DNA from: Dyadobacter pollutisoli
Lineage (GTDB): Bacteria > Bacteroidota > Bacteroidia > Cytophagales > Spirosomataceae
DNA length: 64,000 nt
NCBI RefSeq assembly: GCF_026625565.1
Contig: NZ_CP112998.1
Span: forward strand, 5,086,501-5,150,500
Reading direction: 5' to 3'
Shown: in pieces, positions 17,834 to 25,744 of the stretch
Layout: every line of letters starts with the position of its first letter
How positions within the stretch are numbered: the stretch's first letter is position 1
Position numbers and translations under genes: made by a program
The notes under the pieces: model-generated
Databases searched by the model: none
What the model was told of the DNA's origin: nothing
Seen by the model: the letters and a program-made list of their open reading frames with translations, nothing else

Positions 17834-18637
17834 TCATTCAGTCTCCAAAGTACCTTTCACTGTAGCATTTTTAAGCCATTGGTACGTATTGTAAGGCATT
17901 GGCAGCCCGTCAGCGTCCAGTTGCAGGTACATGAGGTGCAGATGCGTAGGTGAGCGTTTCTGGTAAGCATTGTAGCCTGACCGTCCCATTTCCGAGATCT
18001 TGTCGCCCGCATTGACCCATTGCCCTGGCTGCACTTCCACAATATTGTTGTGGGCGTAGTAAAATAATCCATTGAGGCAGGGGTCGTAAATCCATATCCA
18101 GTTTCCACCGCGAAAGTCGCTATCGTATTTCCAGCTTGTCTCGGTGGCGACCACCACACCCGATGTAAACGCCAGAATGTCAACCGGTTTCCAGGTACGG
18201 TCATCTATATTATCCTGGTCTTTGTCCCTTACAAACAGGTCATGTGCAGGGTGGCTTCCTTTTGCGTTCATATCAAAAAGGTCGAAACCTTCGTCCCGGT
18301 AGCCTTTCCCTTTTCCTCCAATAGATTCCTGCGGAAGGTAACATTTGACCGGATATACAAAATAGGAAGAGTCGATGGCATGGCAGGTATCCTGCTTGAA
18401 TGCAACGCGAAAGTCCTTCATCACGGCAGCAAAAGCCCTTCTTCCGGAATCGGGCGTGATCACGCAATCCCTTATATCCATCTGGATCTGATGAAAAGTA
18501 GCACAGTACTCTGCTATTTTATCGGAAGATTCACTTTTATTAGTCCATGCGGAAATACTGATGATCAATACAATTCCGGCCATTCGTTTCACTGTCATCA
18601 ACAATGCTTTTGTCTTCCACCCTTTTTCTTTCACCAA
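17834..18637 (-). CDS. Secreted M23 family peptidase (LytM-type)
   Basis: Probable periplasmic cell-wall endopeptidase or related zinc protein, 267 residues. The leader (about 15-32, VKRMAGIVLIISISAW) is a signal peptide; an internal ATG at residue 14 is a plausible alternative start. The M23 fold shows HPAHD near 132-136 (zinc His and Asp), YAHNN near 194, and the HLH pair near 236-238. After the first motif, DKDQDNIDD looks like a calcium-binding loop inserted in the domain. The N-terminal 100 residues, with CATF, DCVI and KCYLP, suggest disulfides. A typical GHxxxD site is present, so activity is likely. Confidence 0.8.
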   Translation of the reverse strand: MVKEKGWKTKALLMTVKRMAGIVLIISISAWTNKSESSDKIAEYCATFHQIQMDIRDCVITPDSGRRAFAAVMKDFRVAFKQDTCHAIDSSYFVYPVKCYLPQESIGGKGKGYRDEGFDLFDMNAKGSHPAHDLFVRDKDQDNIDDRTWKPVDILAFTSGVVVATETSWKYDSDFRGGNWIWIYDPCLNGLFYYAHNNIVEVQPGQWVNAGDKISEMGRSGYNAYQKRSPTHLHLMYLQLDADGLPMPYNTYQWLKNATVKGTLETE

Positions 18638-18755
18638 TCTTATTTTTTGAAGAACGCTTCCTGAGGTTTATGAAATAAATCCTACAAATGTATTTCTTAA
18701 ACATTAAAAAGACGCCATATTGTTCTTTAATCGAGGAACACTAAATCATTATACA

Positions 18756-19727
18756 ATGCAAAATCGTCGTTTTGGACGTACTGGCTGGCAAATCAGCGAA
18801 ATAGGTTACGGCATGTGGGGACTTGCAGGATGGACTGGCTCCGACCGCAAAGAGACAGATGACTCACTAAACCTGGCAGTTGAATCCGGTGTGAATTTTT
18901 TTGATACGGCCTGGGGATACGGCGAAGGATTGAGTGAGCAGATATTGGGCGACCTCATCAGACGCTACCCGGATCGCAAGCTCTACGCGGCCACCAAAAT
19001 CCCGCCAAAAAATCGTCAATGGCCTTCCAGATCGGACTCTCCATTAAAAGAGGTTTTCCCGGCTGAATATATTGTTGAATATACCGAGAAAAGCCTTAAA
19101 AACCTCGGAACGGATAGCATTGACCTGCTGCAATTCCACGTTTGGGAAGATGCATGGGCACACGAAGATGAATGGAAAGAAGCCATTCAAAAGTTGACCA
19201 AAGAAGGAAAAGTCGAACGCTGGGGAATCAGTATCAACCGCTGGGAGCCTAATAATGCATTGGAAACATTGAAAACAGGTTTTATTGACGCAGTACAGGT
19301 TATCTACAATGTATTTGACCAAGCGCCTGAGGATCACTTATTTCCTCTTTGCCGTCAGATGGACATTGGCGTAATCGCCCGCGTACCTTTCGACGAAGGC
19401 ACACTCACCGGCACATTGACGAAGCAAACCACTTTCCCCGCCGACGACTGGCGCTCCACTTATTTCGTGCCCGAAAACCTGAATGCAAGTGTAGACCACG
19501 CCGAAGCATTAAGAGCTGACCTGCCGGAAGGAATGACAATGCCGGATCTGGCACTGCGGTTTATCCTGAATAACCCGGACGTGCATACCACCATTCCGGG
19601 TATGAGGAAATTACCGCACGTGAAATCCAATGTGACTGCAAGTGATGGGCAGCGGTTGTCTGCTGATTTGGCGGAAACATTGAAGAAACATCGTTGGGAT
19701 CGTTTTCCGACTAAGTGGTCGCAGTAG
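18756..19727 (+). CDS. Aldo/keto reductase
   Basis: NADPH-dependent oxidoreductase with an (alpha/beta)8 barrel, about 323 residues from the ATG at 18756 (MQNRRFGRTG, the normal AKR N-terminus; the earlier ATG at 18720 adds 12 unrelated residues). The catalytic tetrad is visible: Asp and Tyr in FFDTAWGYGEG, Lys in YAATKIPP, and His in LLQFHVWED. The C-terminal NNPDVHTTIPGMR matches the cofactor-binding loop. Substrate unknown; it resembles the L-glyceraldehyde-3-phosphate reductase/YghZ-like or plant-type groups only in general. Monocistronic with its own terminator. Confidence 0.93.
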   Translation: MQNRRFGRTGWQISEIGYGMWGLAGWTGSDRKETDDSLNLAVESGVNFFDTAWGYGEGLSEQILGDLIRRYPDRKLYAATKIPPKNRQWPSRSDSPLKEVFPAEYIVEYTEKSLKNLGTDSIDLLQFHVWEDAWAHEDEWKEAIQKLTKEGKVERWGISINRWEPNNALETLKTGFIDAVQVIYNVFDQAPEDHLFPLCRQMDIGVIARVPFDEGTLTGTLTKQTTFPADDWRSTYFVPENLNASVDHAEALRADLPEGMTMPDLALRFILNNPDVHTTIPGMRKLPHVKSNVTASDGQRLSADLAETLKKHRWDRFPTKWSQ

Positions 19728-19734
19728 GAATACG

Positions 19735-19768
19735 AAACCCTCTTCATTTAGCAGTGAAGGGGGTTTTT
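19735..19768 (+). terminator. Terminator of the aldo/keto reductase gene
   Basis: AAACCCTCTTCA (19735-19746) pairs with TGAAGGGGGTTT (19755-19766) with one wobble and runs into TTTTT, starting 7 bases after the stop. Confidence 0.85.
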
Positions 19769-19801
19769 GCTATTTATACAACCTGTTATCCCTAAGTTGG
19801 G

Positions 19802-19843
19802 CGTAGTCTCCGACTACGTCCGAGCGACGTCCGGTCTCCGACC
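19802..19843. repeat. Two small inverted repeats with TCC loops
   Basis: CGTAGTC-TCC-GACTACG (19802-19818) and GGTC-TCC-GACC (19833-19843) are compact hairpins sharing the same loop, with GTCCGAGCGACGTCCG between them. This GC-rich block is unlike the AT-rich surroundings and looks like a REP-type element. Only one copy is present in this window. Confidence 0.45.
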
Positions 19844-19917
19844 AATTCCCGTACACTGGGCCGTACCAGTCACAGAAATTTCAATTACCTTGGTTGAATT
19901 TGTTACTTAGTGTGAAG

Positions 19918-20210
19918 CTACTCAAATTGTTCCTCCACATTCGCAAGTATCTCGCAGTCGCAATACCCCCCTTTATCTGATAGCCATTGCAAGACAGCCT
20001 CAACATTCGTAATATTTGATTTTCCAGAAAGGTTCTAGCCAATGTGGGCTTGTTGTCACATTCTTGTTCTTGTAGTTCTTCGTCCAGATAATTGAATAAT
20101 TCTTCAAATTTGATCCGGCTTGTTGGGAGGCTAGCTTCAAATGCGTCGCTGGCTTTTTTACGAAGTTCGTTTTTAATTTGCTTACGAATATCTTTCTCAC
20201 TTTTATTCAT
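19918..20210 (-). pseudogene. DUF2695-like protein gene with a one-base frameshift
   Basis: Starting at the ATG at 20210 (MNKSEKDIRKQ) the frame reads a charged helical N-terminus up to CDNKPTLARTFLE, then leaves the family pattern. In the next frame the sequence continues as KSNITNVEAVLQWLSD, then KGGYCDCEILANVEEQFE and a stop at 19918, which is the C-terminal DUF2695 signature (GGYCDCE). Adding one A to the A4 run (plus-strand T at 20020-20023) restores one continuous protein of about 97 residues. Without the repair, translation runs on to 19881. Function of DUF2695 is unknown. It is the last gene of a four-gene operon behind the nucleotidyltransferase. Real decay and a homopolymer sequencing error are both possible. 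Confidence 0.75.
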
Positions 20211-20227
20211 TGCTTGTAATCGATTAT

Positions 20228-20533
20228 TCAATTAGTTCCATACACAAGCTGTCTTTGCTGGTTCACATTCTGTCGGAAATATGGGTTTTTAATGGCCTTT
20301 TCTTCCAAAAGATCGACCGGTCTTTTGAAAATCGCTTGCAGTGAAAACTTAAAGTCAAAGTAGTTGTCCGCATAGTCCTCAACCTCCATATTAGTGAAGT
20401 CAACGATGAGATCAATATCACTTTCGCTATCAAAGTTGTCGCTCAAAACAGAACCGAAAACGTACAGACTCTTGACTTTGTGAGTTTCACAAAGTTTGGT
20501 GATTGCAGCTTTATATTTTTCTAGTCTGTCCAT
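20228..20533 (-). CDS. MNT-type minimal nucleotidyltransferase
   Basis: A 101-residue protein of the polymerase-beta-like nucleotidyltransferase superfamily. The signature GSVLSDNFDSESDIDLIVDF (residues about 27-46) has the GS motif and the two metal-binding Asp of SDxDL. Family members of this size, such as MntA, usually act as antitoxins that AMPylate a HEPN toxin partner. Here no HEPN gene is adjacent: upstream are a small charged protein and an XRE regulator, downstream the DUF2695 gene. Spacings of 15 and 17 bases indicate one operon. An antitoxin-like or RNA/protein-modifying role is inferred only from the fold. Confidence 0.88.
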   Translation of the reverse strand: MDRLEKYKAAITKLCETHKVKSLYVFGSVLSDNFDSESDIDLIVDFTNMEVEDYADNYFDFKFSLQAIFKRPVDLLEEKAIKNPYFRQNVNQQRQLVYGTN

Positions 20534-20548
20534 CTTATGATGTCGCTT

Positions 20549-20716
20549 TTACAATTTGTGAAAATCCTCAGGCTTGATTTTTACGATCTCGTCACCCCTC
20601 ATAATCACAAGCTCAGAATTCTTTTGCCTTTTGAATTCGAGTACGTTTTCCAAAGTCTTTTCAAGGCCGAAAATGATTTTCTTCTTTAACTCAAGGTACT
20701 TTTCATCTTTTGTCAT
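20549..20716 (-). CDS. Small charged protein in the MNT operon
   Basis: About 55 residues from the ATG at 20716 (MTKDEKYLELKKKIIFG); an in-frame ATG at 20740 would overlap the XRE gene by 14 bases. It is a Lys/Glu-rich helix followed by a short strand pattern SELVIMRGDEIVKIKPED. I believe such proteins recur next to MNT genes in Bacteroidota, but cannot confirm it. No catalytic motif. Position between regulator and nucleotidyltransferase suggests a partner protein. Confidence 0.6.
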   Translation of the reverse strand: MTKDEKYLELKKKIIFGLEKTLENVLEFKRQKNSELVIMRGDEIVKIKPEDFHKL

Positions 20717-20726
20717 AACTGATGTA

Positions 20727-21143
20727 TTACCTACTCCCAATCAACCTCTCCAACCGCCCCATCATCTCATCCTTCTCTTTCAACATCCTTTCATAAAGCG
20801 CAATTTTCTCCTCATGAAGTTGAATGAGTTTCTCAATTGGATGAAAAACCGGATTATTATTTACAACAGCTGCATTATCATTGAATGTGCTTGAAATAAC
20901 TGTAATCGCCTGTTCTTCATCAAAACTCCGAATCGCCTCAGCAGGAATTTTTAGAATGGCCGATACTTGTTCCAATAGGCCAGAATCGATCTTTTCTTTC
21001 TGTTCTAGTAAAGATATTTTCTGCTGGTTCCAATCTTCGCCGAGCTCGAATGCAAGAAAATCTTGTTTTATTCCCAACATTTCTCGAAATCGTTTTAAAT
21101 TTCGACCTTCGTGGACCTTGGAGTTGGAGGTAGTATGTGTCAT
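20727..21143 (-). CDS. XRE-family HTH regulator with C-terminal coiled coil
   Basis: First gene of the four-gene operon, 138 residues. The HTH spans about residues 14-65 (NLKRFREMLGIKQDFLAFEL, then WNQQKISLLEQKEKI). The C-terminal third, from about residue 95, is a Glu/Lys/Met-rich coiled coil (HEEKIALYERMLKEKDEMM) likely used for dimerisation. The upstream gap (21144-21254) contains the palindrome ATTTATATAAAT (21169-21180), a possible self-binding site. Probably autoregulates the operon. Confidence 0.85.
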   Translation of the reverse strand: MTHTTSNSKVHEGRNLKRFREMLGIKQDFLAFELGEDWNQQKISLLEQKEKIDSGLLEQVSAILKIPAEAIRSFDEEQAITVISSTFNDNAAVVNNNPVFHPIEKLIQLHEEKIALYERMLKEKDEMMGRLERLIGSR

Positions 21144-21254
21144 TCAGAAAGGTTTTTTAGAAAAGGCAATTTATATAAATCCGTCGGTAAGTTGTTTGGT
21201 AATTTACACACATTCCGTTGTAATGTACCAATGGCCGGGCACAGGTACATTCAG

Positions 21255-21665
21255 TTACCTATACAAACTACTATCAACCGAAAACCGTCCCGGCCCGGTC
21301 AATAGCAAGGTCACATACACAATCAAAAACGTCAGCGCATGCTCCTTATCATCAAATGGATCATTGGCATGAATAACTAGCAACACCACCAGCATCGTAA
21401 ATATCAGCGGCAGTAGCGCCGCCCGGCTTACCAGTCCGAGAATAAGCAATATCGAACAGCCAAATTCTGCAAACACGGTGAGGATCAGTGAAAGCTCCTC
21501 TCCCAGACCAATCGGATCCGCAAAAGAGTGATCTCCTCCTAAAAATCCTGAAAGTTTCGCATAGCCGTGCCTGAGCATTAGTACCGACATTCCTACTCTT
21601 AAAATCAGTATGGCCCAATCCGCAGCTGCCGGGAGTTTTGTGGGTCTTAAAAATTTCTTTAACAT
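21255..21665 (-). CDS. DoxX family membrane protein
   Basis: Small four-helix inner-membrane protein (about 136 residues from the ATG at 21665, MLKKFLRP). DoxX features are visible: LRVGMSVLMLRHGYAKL in the first segment, then three more hydrophobic helices (LSLILTVFAEFGCSILLILGL, ALLPLIFTMLVVLLVI and the C-terminal TFLIVYVTLLLTG), with HANDPFDDKEHA in the loop before the last. DoxX proteins have been linked to quinone or thiol redox functions, but the role of this subgroup is unclear. Divergent from the TonB receptor at 21878 and probably transcribed alone. Confidence 0.88.
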   Translation of the reverse strand: MLKKFLRPTKLPAAADWAILILRVGMSVLMLRHGYAKLSGFLGGDHSFADPIGLGEELSLILTVFAEFGCSILLILGLVSRAALLPLIFTMLVVLLVIHANDPFDDKEHALTFLIVYVTLLLTGPGRFSVDSSLYR

Positions 21666-21877
21666 AATCAATGGGTTAGCGTTAATAATCACCACTTATC
21701 CTAATCCAGAAGCCTCCGTTATCTCATAATTATAATAAGTAACTATCCAGGATAGGCATATAGTTTCATCAATTTTTTAGTTGCAGCAAAATTATAGACT
21801 TTTATTTGTCAAGTTTTATTTTTAGGTTTGTCTAAATTAATATTGAGATAAAAATAAAATAATAGTTTGGACGCTAT

Positions 21878-24139
21878 ATGAAACTACTCATACTCTTCTT
21901 TTTTAGCATATTATGTTTTGATGCTGTTGCCCAGTTTACGCTTTCCGGTAAAATCACACTGGAAGGACAGACTGAATCTGCATTTGGCGCTGCCATTTAT
22001 ATTAATGAATTGAAAATCGGAACTACGGCGGACACCATCGGAAATTATCGCATCACCGGTATTCCAAAGGGCAGCTACACATTAAAGGTGAGCTACATAT
22101 CAATGCCGACAGTTACTGAGAAGAACGTACGCATTGAACAGAATGTGACGAAGGATTTTGTAATGAAATCAGGTGCTAATTCGCTGGATGAAGTCGTTGT
22201 GACCGGTACAATGAAGGAGGTTTCCAAGCTGGACAGCCCGGTGCCTGTCGATATCATTACTGCCAAGTTCATTTACAAAAACCCTGTACCGAGTATTTTT
22301 GAAGGCCTGAGTTATGTGAATGGCGTTAGGCCGCAGCTGAATTGCAACGTCTGCAACACCGGCGATATTCACATTAACGGGTTGGAAGGGCCTTATACAA
22401 TGGTACTGATCGACGGAATGCCGATGGTGAGCGGGCTTTCCACGGTCTACGGACTTTCCGGTATTCCCAACAGCCTCATTGAAAGGGTAGAGATCGTCAA
22501 AGGGCCGGCATCGACACTATATGGATCGGAGGCGGTTGGCGGACTGATCAATATCATCACTAAAAACCCGTCCAAAGCACCCATTTTTTCAGCCGACGCA
22601 TTCAGTACCGCCTGGCGCGACTATAACATTGATCTCGGCGTGAAATTTACACCCGGCGAGCGGACCAGTTCGCTACTTGGTGTCAACTATTTCAACTACC
22701 AGAACCCGATCGATAATAACCACGACGGATTTACGGATATGACTTTGCAAAACCGTATTTCCATTTTTAACAAATGGTCGTTCAACCTGAAAAATAATCG
22801 CATTGCCAATGTAGCTGCCCGGTACTACTACGAAGATCGCTGGGGCGGTGATATGCGATGGAACAGGTCGTACCGCGGTGGGGACCAGATTTATGGTGAA
22901 AGTATTTACACCAAACGCTTTGAGGTTTTGGGGAATTACCAGCTGCCGGTTTCGGAAAAGATCACATTGCAATACTCGTTCAGTTCGCATGATCAGAACT
23001 CCGTTTACGGCCACGTACCGTTTATTGCGGATCAAAAGATTGCTTTTGCGCAATTGCTTTGGGACAAAGAAATCGGAAAGCATAATCTGTTGTTTGGATC
23101 TCCATTCCGCTACACTTTTTACAATGATAACACCACGGCCACGAGGTATCTGGATGGACAAGACCACCCCGATAAGATATACCTGCCGGGTATTTTTGTT
23201 CAGGACGAGATCAAAGCTGGCGCACATTCCGTGTTACTGGGTGCCCGGTACGATTACAACAGCCGCCACGGCAGCATTTTCACCCCCAGGGTCGCATACA
23301 AGTACAAGTTCAACCAGACGGATGTTGTAAGGCTGAACATTGGTCGTGGGTTCAGGATCGTGAACCTCTTTACCGAAGATCACGCTGCATTGACCGGATC
23401 GCGCCAAGTGATTTTGAAAGAGGCACTTAATCCTGAGCAGAGCTGGAATGCCAATCTCAATTTTGTCAAAAAGATCGTGACAGGCAACTCGTTCATCGGC
23501 TTCGATGCTTCCGTTTTTTACACATATTTCACCAATCGCATCCTGCCTGACTACGATACCAATCCTAACCAGATCATATACGACAACCTGGACGGATACG
23601 CAGTATCGAAGGGCATAAGTCTCAATCTGGATTTCAACTTTCCATTTCCTTTAAAGATTCTTGCCGGTGGTACTTACATGGAAAATTTCCAGAAAGAAAA
23701 TGGTGTGCGTTTCAGGCCGGTACTGACCGAAAAGTTCACCGGCGTATGGTCCCTATCCTACGAAATTCAAAAAGCTGGCATTTCCTTTGACTACACGGGC
23801 AATATTTATGGCCCGATGCGGCTACCGATCCTGAGCGAGGATGATCCGCGGGCGCGTACTTCGCCCGTATGGTCGCTGCAAAATATTCAGATCACCAAGA
23901 AATTTGAAAATGGCTTAGAAATATATGGCGGCGTCAAAAACCTGCTCAACTTCACTCCTCCGGCCAATTCCATTGCCCGCGCGAATGATCCGTTTGATAA
24001 GAATGTAAAGTTCGACGACCAGGGACAAGTGATCGCTACACCTGACAATCCATACCGCCTTACCTTCGATCCATCATACGTTTTCGCACCGAACCAGGGC
24101 ATCAGGGGCTTTCTCGGAATGCGCTATACGTTGAGATAA
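21878..24139 (+). CDS. TonB-dependent outer membrane receptor with CNVC plug motif
   Basis: Outer membrane importer, 753 residues: signal peptide ending AVAQ, a carboxypeptidase-like regulatory domain (about 22-105), a plug (about 115-225) with LIDGMPMVSGLSTVYGL and RVEIVKGPASTLYGSEAVGG, and a barrel ending GFLGMRYTLR. The plug carries a paired cysteine motif, NCNVCNTGDIHING, near 155. This arrangement is not found in SusC proteins; it resembles the BtuB/FepA-size class, so cobalamin, siderophore or metal import is more likely than glycans. A TAGGTTTG element (21823-21830) about 48 bases upstream may be its -7 promoter element, without a well-placed -33. No partner lipoprotein follows. Confidence 0.9.
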   Translation: MKLLILFFFSILCFDAVAQFTLSGKITLEGQTESAFGAAIYINELKIGTTADTIGNYRITGIPKGSYTLKVSYISMPTVTEKNVRIEQNVTKDFVMKSGANSLDEVVVTGTMKEVSKLDSPVPVDIITAKFIYKNPVPSIFEGLSYVNGVRPQLNCNVCNTGDIHINGLEGPYTMVLIDGMPMVSGLSTVYGLSGIPNSLIERVEIVKGPASTLYGSEAVGGLINIITKNPSKAPIFSADAFSTAWRDYNIDLGVKFTPGERTSSLLGVNYFNYQNPIDNNHDGFTDMTLQNRISIFNKWSFNLKNNRIANVAARYYYEDRWGGDMRWNRSYRGGDQIYGESIYTKRFEVLGNYQLPVSEKITLQYSFSSHDQNSVYGHVPFIADQKIAFAQLLWDKEIGKHNLLFGSPFRYTFYNDNTTATRYLDGQDHPDKIYLPGIFVQDEIKAGAHSVLLGARYDYNSRHGSIFTPRVAYKYKFNQTDVVRLNIGRGFRIVNLFTEDHAALTGSRQVILKEALNPEQSWNANLNFVKKIVTGNSFIGFDASVFYTYFTNRILPDYDTNPNQIIYDNLDGYAVSKGISLNLDFNFPFPLKILAGGTYMENFQKENGVRFRPVLTEKFTGVWSLSYEIQKAGISFDYTGNIYGPMRLPILSEDDPRARTSPVWSLQNIQITKKFENGLEIYGGVKNLLNFTPPANSIARANDPFDKNVKFDDQGQVIATPDNPYRLTFDPSYVFAPNQGIRGFLGMRYTLR

Positions 24140-24228
24140 AATTCCAAAGGTTTGCGTTAAAAAATGTGGTCTGAAATGTTACTATATGATTATTCAAAGA
24201 TCAAAAACGTATATAATATTGATATTCA

Positions 24229-24259
24229 TTGATTTGAATAATTTTTGATTGTATATTTG
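24229..24259 (+). promoter_or_regulatory. Bacteroidota-type promoter of the glycogen-binding-domain gene
   Basis: TTG (24229-24231), a 20-base spacer and TATATTTG (24252-24259) match the TTG / TAnnTTTG consensus well. The element lies 29 bases upstream of the ATG at 24289. Confidence 0.6.
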
Positions 24260-24288
24260 TGCCATCAACTTTTTAACACTACTTGATC

Positions 24289-24597
24289 ATGGCATTAACG
24301 AAACAATTTGTAAAGAGTAAATCTATCTACAAAGTAACATTTACAGTACCTGCGGAAGCAGCGGCGGAAGCTAAAAAAGTGGCCCTCGTTGGCGAATTCA
24401 ATGGCTGGAATCCGGAAGAAGCGATCGCATTAAAAAAACAAAAAGACGGTTCTTTCAAAGCAATTCTTGAACTAGGAGCTGGCGAATACCAATTCCGTTA
24501 CATCCTGAATGACGAGAAATGGGAGAACGACTGGGAAGCTGACAAGTATGTTCCAGCGGGTGTAGACGCGACTGAGAATTCAGTAGTAGTACTTTAA
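24289..24597 (+). CDS. Stand-alone isoamylase N-terminal / CBM48-type domain protein
   Basis: A cytoplasmic protein of about 102 residues consisting only of a CBM48/AMPK-beta glycogen-binding fold: VTFTVPAEAAAEAKKVALVG, then EFNGWNPEEAIALKKQKDG and YQFRYILNDEKWENDWEADK. In larger proteins this module recognises alpha-1,4-glucans through the Trp residues seen here (FNGW and KWENDW). No catalytic domain is attached and no signal peptide is present. I chose the ATG at 24289; a TTG two codons earlier is less likely. A good promoter and terminator show that it is a monocistronic gene. Likely a glycogen-associated regulatory or scaffold protein. Confidence 0.88.
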   Translation: MALTKQFVKSKSIYKVTFTVPAEAAAEAKKVALVGEFNGWNPEEAIALKKQKDGSFKAILELGAGEYQFRYILNDEKWENDWEADKYVPAGVDATENSVVVL

Positions 24598-24600
24598 GGG

Positions 24601-24740
24601 CTGTCTGCGATCGGCTGTCGGCTTTCAAAAAAACAAAAAAACCGGATGTAGTCACCTACTTCCGGTTTTTTGTTTTTATAGCGTTACATTCAAATCAATA
24701 GCCAAAAGCCGACGGCCGATGTCTGACAGCCGATAGCCGA
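24601..24740. repeat. Intergenic repeat region rich in GCCGA/TCGGC
   Basis: CTGTCTGCGATCGGCTGTCG (from 24601) and the complement-like AGCCGACGGCCGATGTCTGA and CAGCCGATAGCCGACC (24706-24740) are inverted relative to each other on both sides of the terminator. The motif GCCGACGGCCGA recurs near 42999 in front of moaE. These look like a dispersed short repeat family. Confidence 0.5.
24631..24677. terminator. Bidirectional terminator between the CBM48 and isomerase-like genes
   Basis: AACCGGATGTAG (24640-24651) pairs with CTACTTCCGGTT (24656-24667), one mismatch, 4-base loop, flanked by A-rich and T-rich tracts that extend the pairing. It serves the convergent genes ending at 24597 and 24743. 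Confidence 0.85.
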
Positions 24741-24742
24741 CC

Positions 24743-25663
24743 TTAAATTGCGAAGTTATCGCTTTCTACGTATGCCTTAATCAGCGCTTGCTCCCCTTCT
24801 TTTCCTTGCTGTGAGTTCCCGTGCTCCATTCCCATGATAAAGGATTTGTTCTCCTTTTTGCTACGGTCGTAAATGTATTTGAAAATATTCTTGTAGTTGA
24901 TCTCGCCCGTTGTAGGCTCTTTCCGGCCAGGTTCGTCGCCGATCTGGAAGTAATCAATTTCACTCCATGTTTTATCAATGTTGTAGATCAGACGGCCTTC
25001 GTTTTTCTGCATGTGGTAAATGTCGTACAGGATTTTGCAAGACTTGCTGTTTACTCCTCTGCATATCTCATAGGTCTGATCGGACGTACGCAGGAACAGG
25101 TTTGGGGAATCGCTCAGCGGTTCTAGCACCATTACCAGTCCATGTGGCTCCAAAATTTCTGCTCCGCGGCGCAATGCATCGATAACGTGGCCAGTCTGCA
25201 CACCTATCGGCAGGTTTCTTTCAAAATCACCTGGTACCACGGTCATCCATTTCGCATTCACGCGTTTGGCGACTTCTACCGCTTTTTTACATCCATTAAG
25301 GAAGATATCGATATACTCCTGTTTTCCTGCTGCTAGTGTATTGGCGCCGTTACCTCCTTTATCTACCACAAAAACGCCCATTTGCATGCCCAAACGGGTC
25401 ATTTCCTTTGCAATCGCTTCCTGCTGCTCCACCGGGCGGCCCATCATCCCGTTATCTTCAATGGCCATAAAACCATTATCAGCCATGAATTTGAGCTGAT
25501 CAATCACATCCTTTCCGGCACTGTTCTGGAACATGCCGAAATGTGACGCATATTTGAGCTTGAAATTGTTTTTAGCGAATGGTGCTGTTGCGAAAGCTTC
25601 CCCTGATGCGATCGCCGCGCCGGCCAAACCAAGTGAAGATTTTACAAAATTTCTGCGGAGCAT
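24743..25663 (-). CDS. Tat-exported hydroxypyruvate-isomerase-like sugar phosphate isomerase/epimerase family protein
   Basis: TIM-barrel protein of the xylose-isomerase-like superfamily, 306 residues. The N-terminus RRNFVKSSLGLAGAAIASG is a twin-arginine signal. Family metal ligands are visible as Glu in VLEPLSD near 166, Asp in LYDIYHMQ near 201, and Glu in the C-terminal MEHGN near 280. The segment QIGDEPGRKEPTTGEINY near 228-245 closely matches the Hyi signature. It therefore probably isomerises a small hydroxy-oxo acid or a sugar, but in the periplasm. It lies 81 bases downstream of a beta-propeller oxidoreductase-like gene on the same strand, suggesting a common sugar-oxidation pathway. 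Confidence 0.88.
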   Translation of the reverse strand: MLRRNFVKSSLGLAGAAIASGEAFATAPFAKNNFKLKYASHFGMFQNSAGKDVIDQLKFMADNGFMAIEDNGMMGRPVEQQEAIAKEMTRLGMQMGVFVVDKGGNGANTLAAGKQEYIDIFLNGCKKAVEVAKRVNAKWMTVVPGDFERNLPIGVQTGHVIDALRRGAEILEPHGLVMVLEPLSDSPNLFLRTSDQTYEICRGVNSKSCKILYDIYHMQKNEGRLIYNIDKTWSEIDYFQIGDEPGRKEPTTGEINYKNIFKYIYDRSKKENKSFIMGMEHGNSQQGKEGEQALIKAYVESDNFAI

Positions 25664-25744
25664 ATTTCTTTACGTTTTGTTTCAAATTGTAAAGATGCTC
25701 GTTTATTAAATATACCCCAAAATCCCTCAGGAAACTTAAAATAC

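Noticed and set aside
21809..21830. Full promoter for the TonB receptor at 21878
   Set aside because: TAGGTTTG is present, but the only TTTG upstream is 14 bases away, too close, so only the -7 element is mentioned in the gene entry.
22673..23227. 184-codon minus-strand frame inside the TonB receptor
   Set aside because: It reads antisense to barrel strands of a clear receptor and has no start context or recognisable domain.
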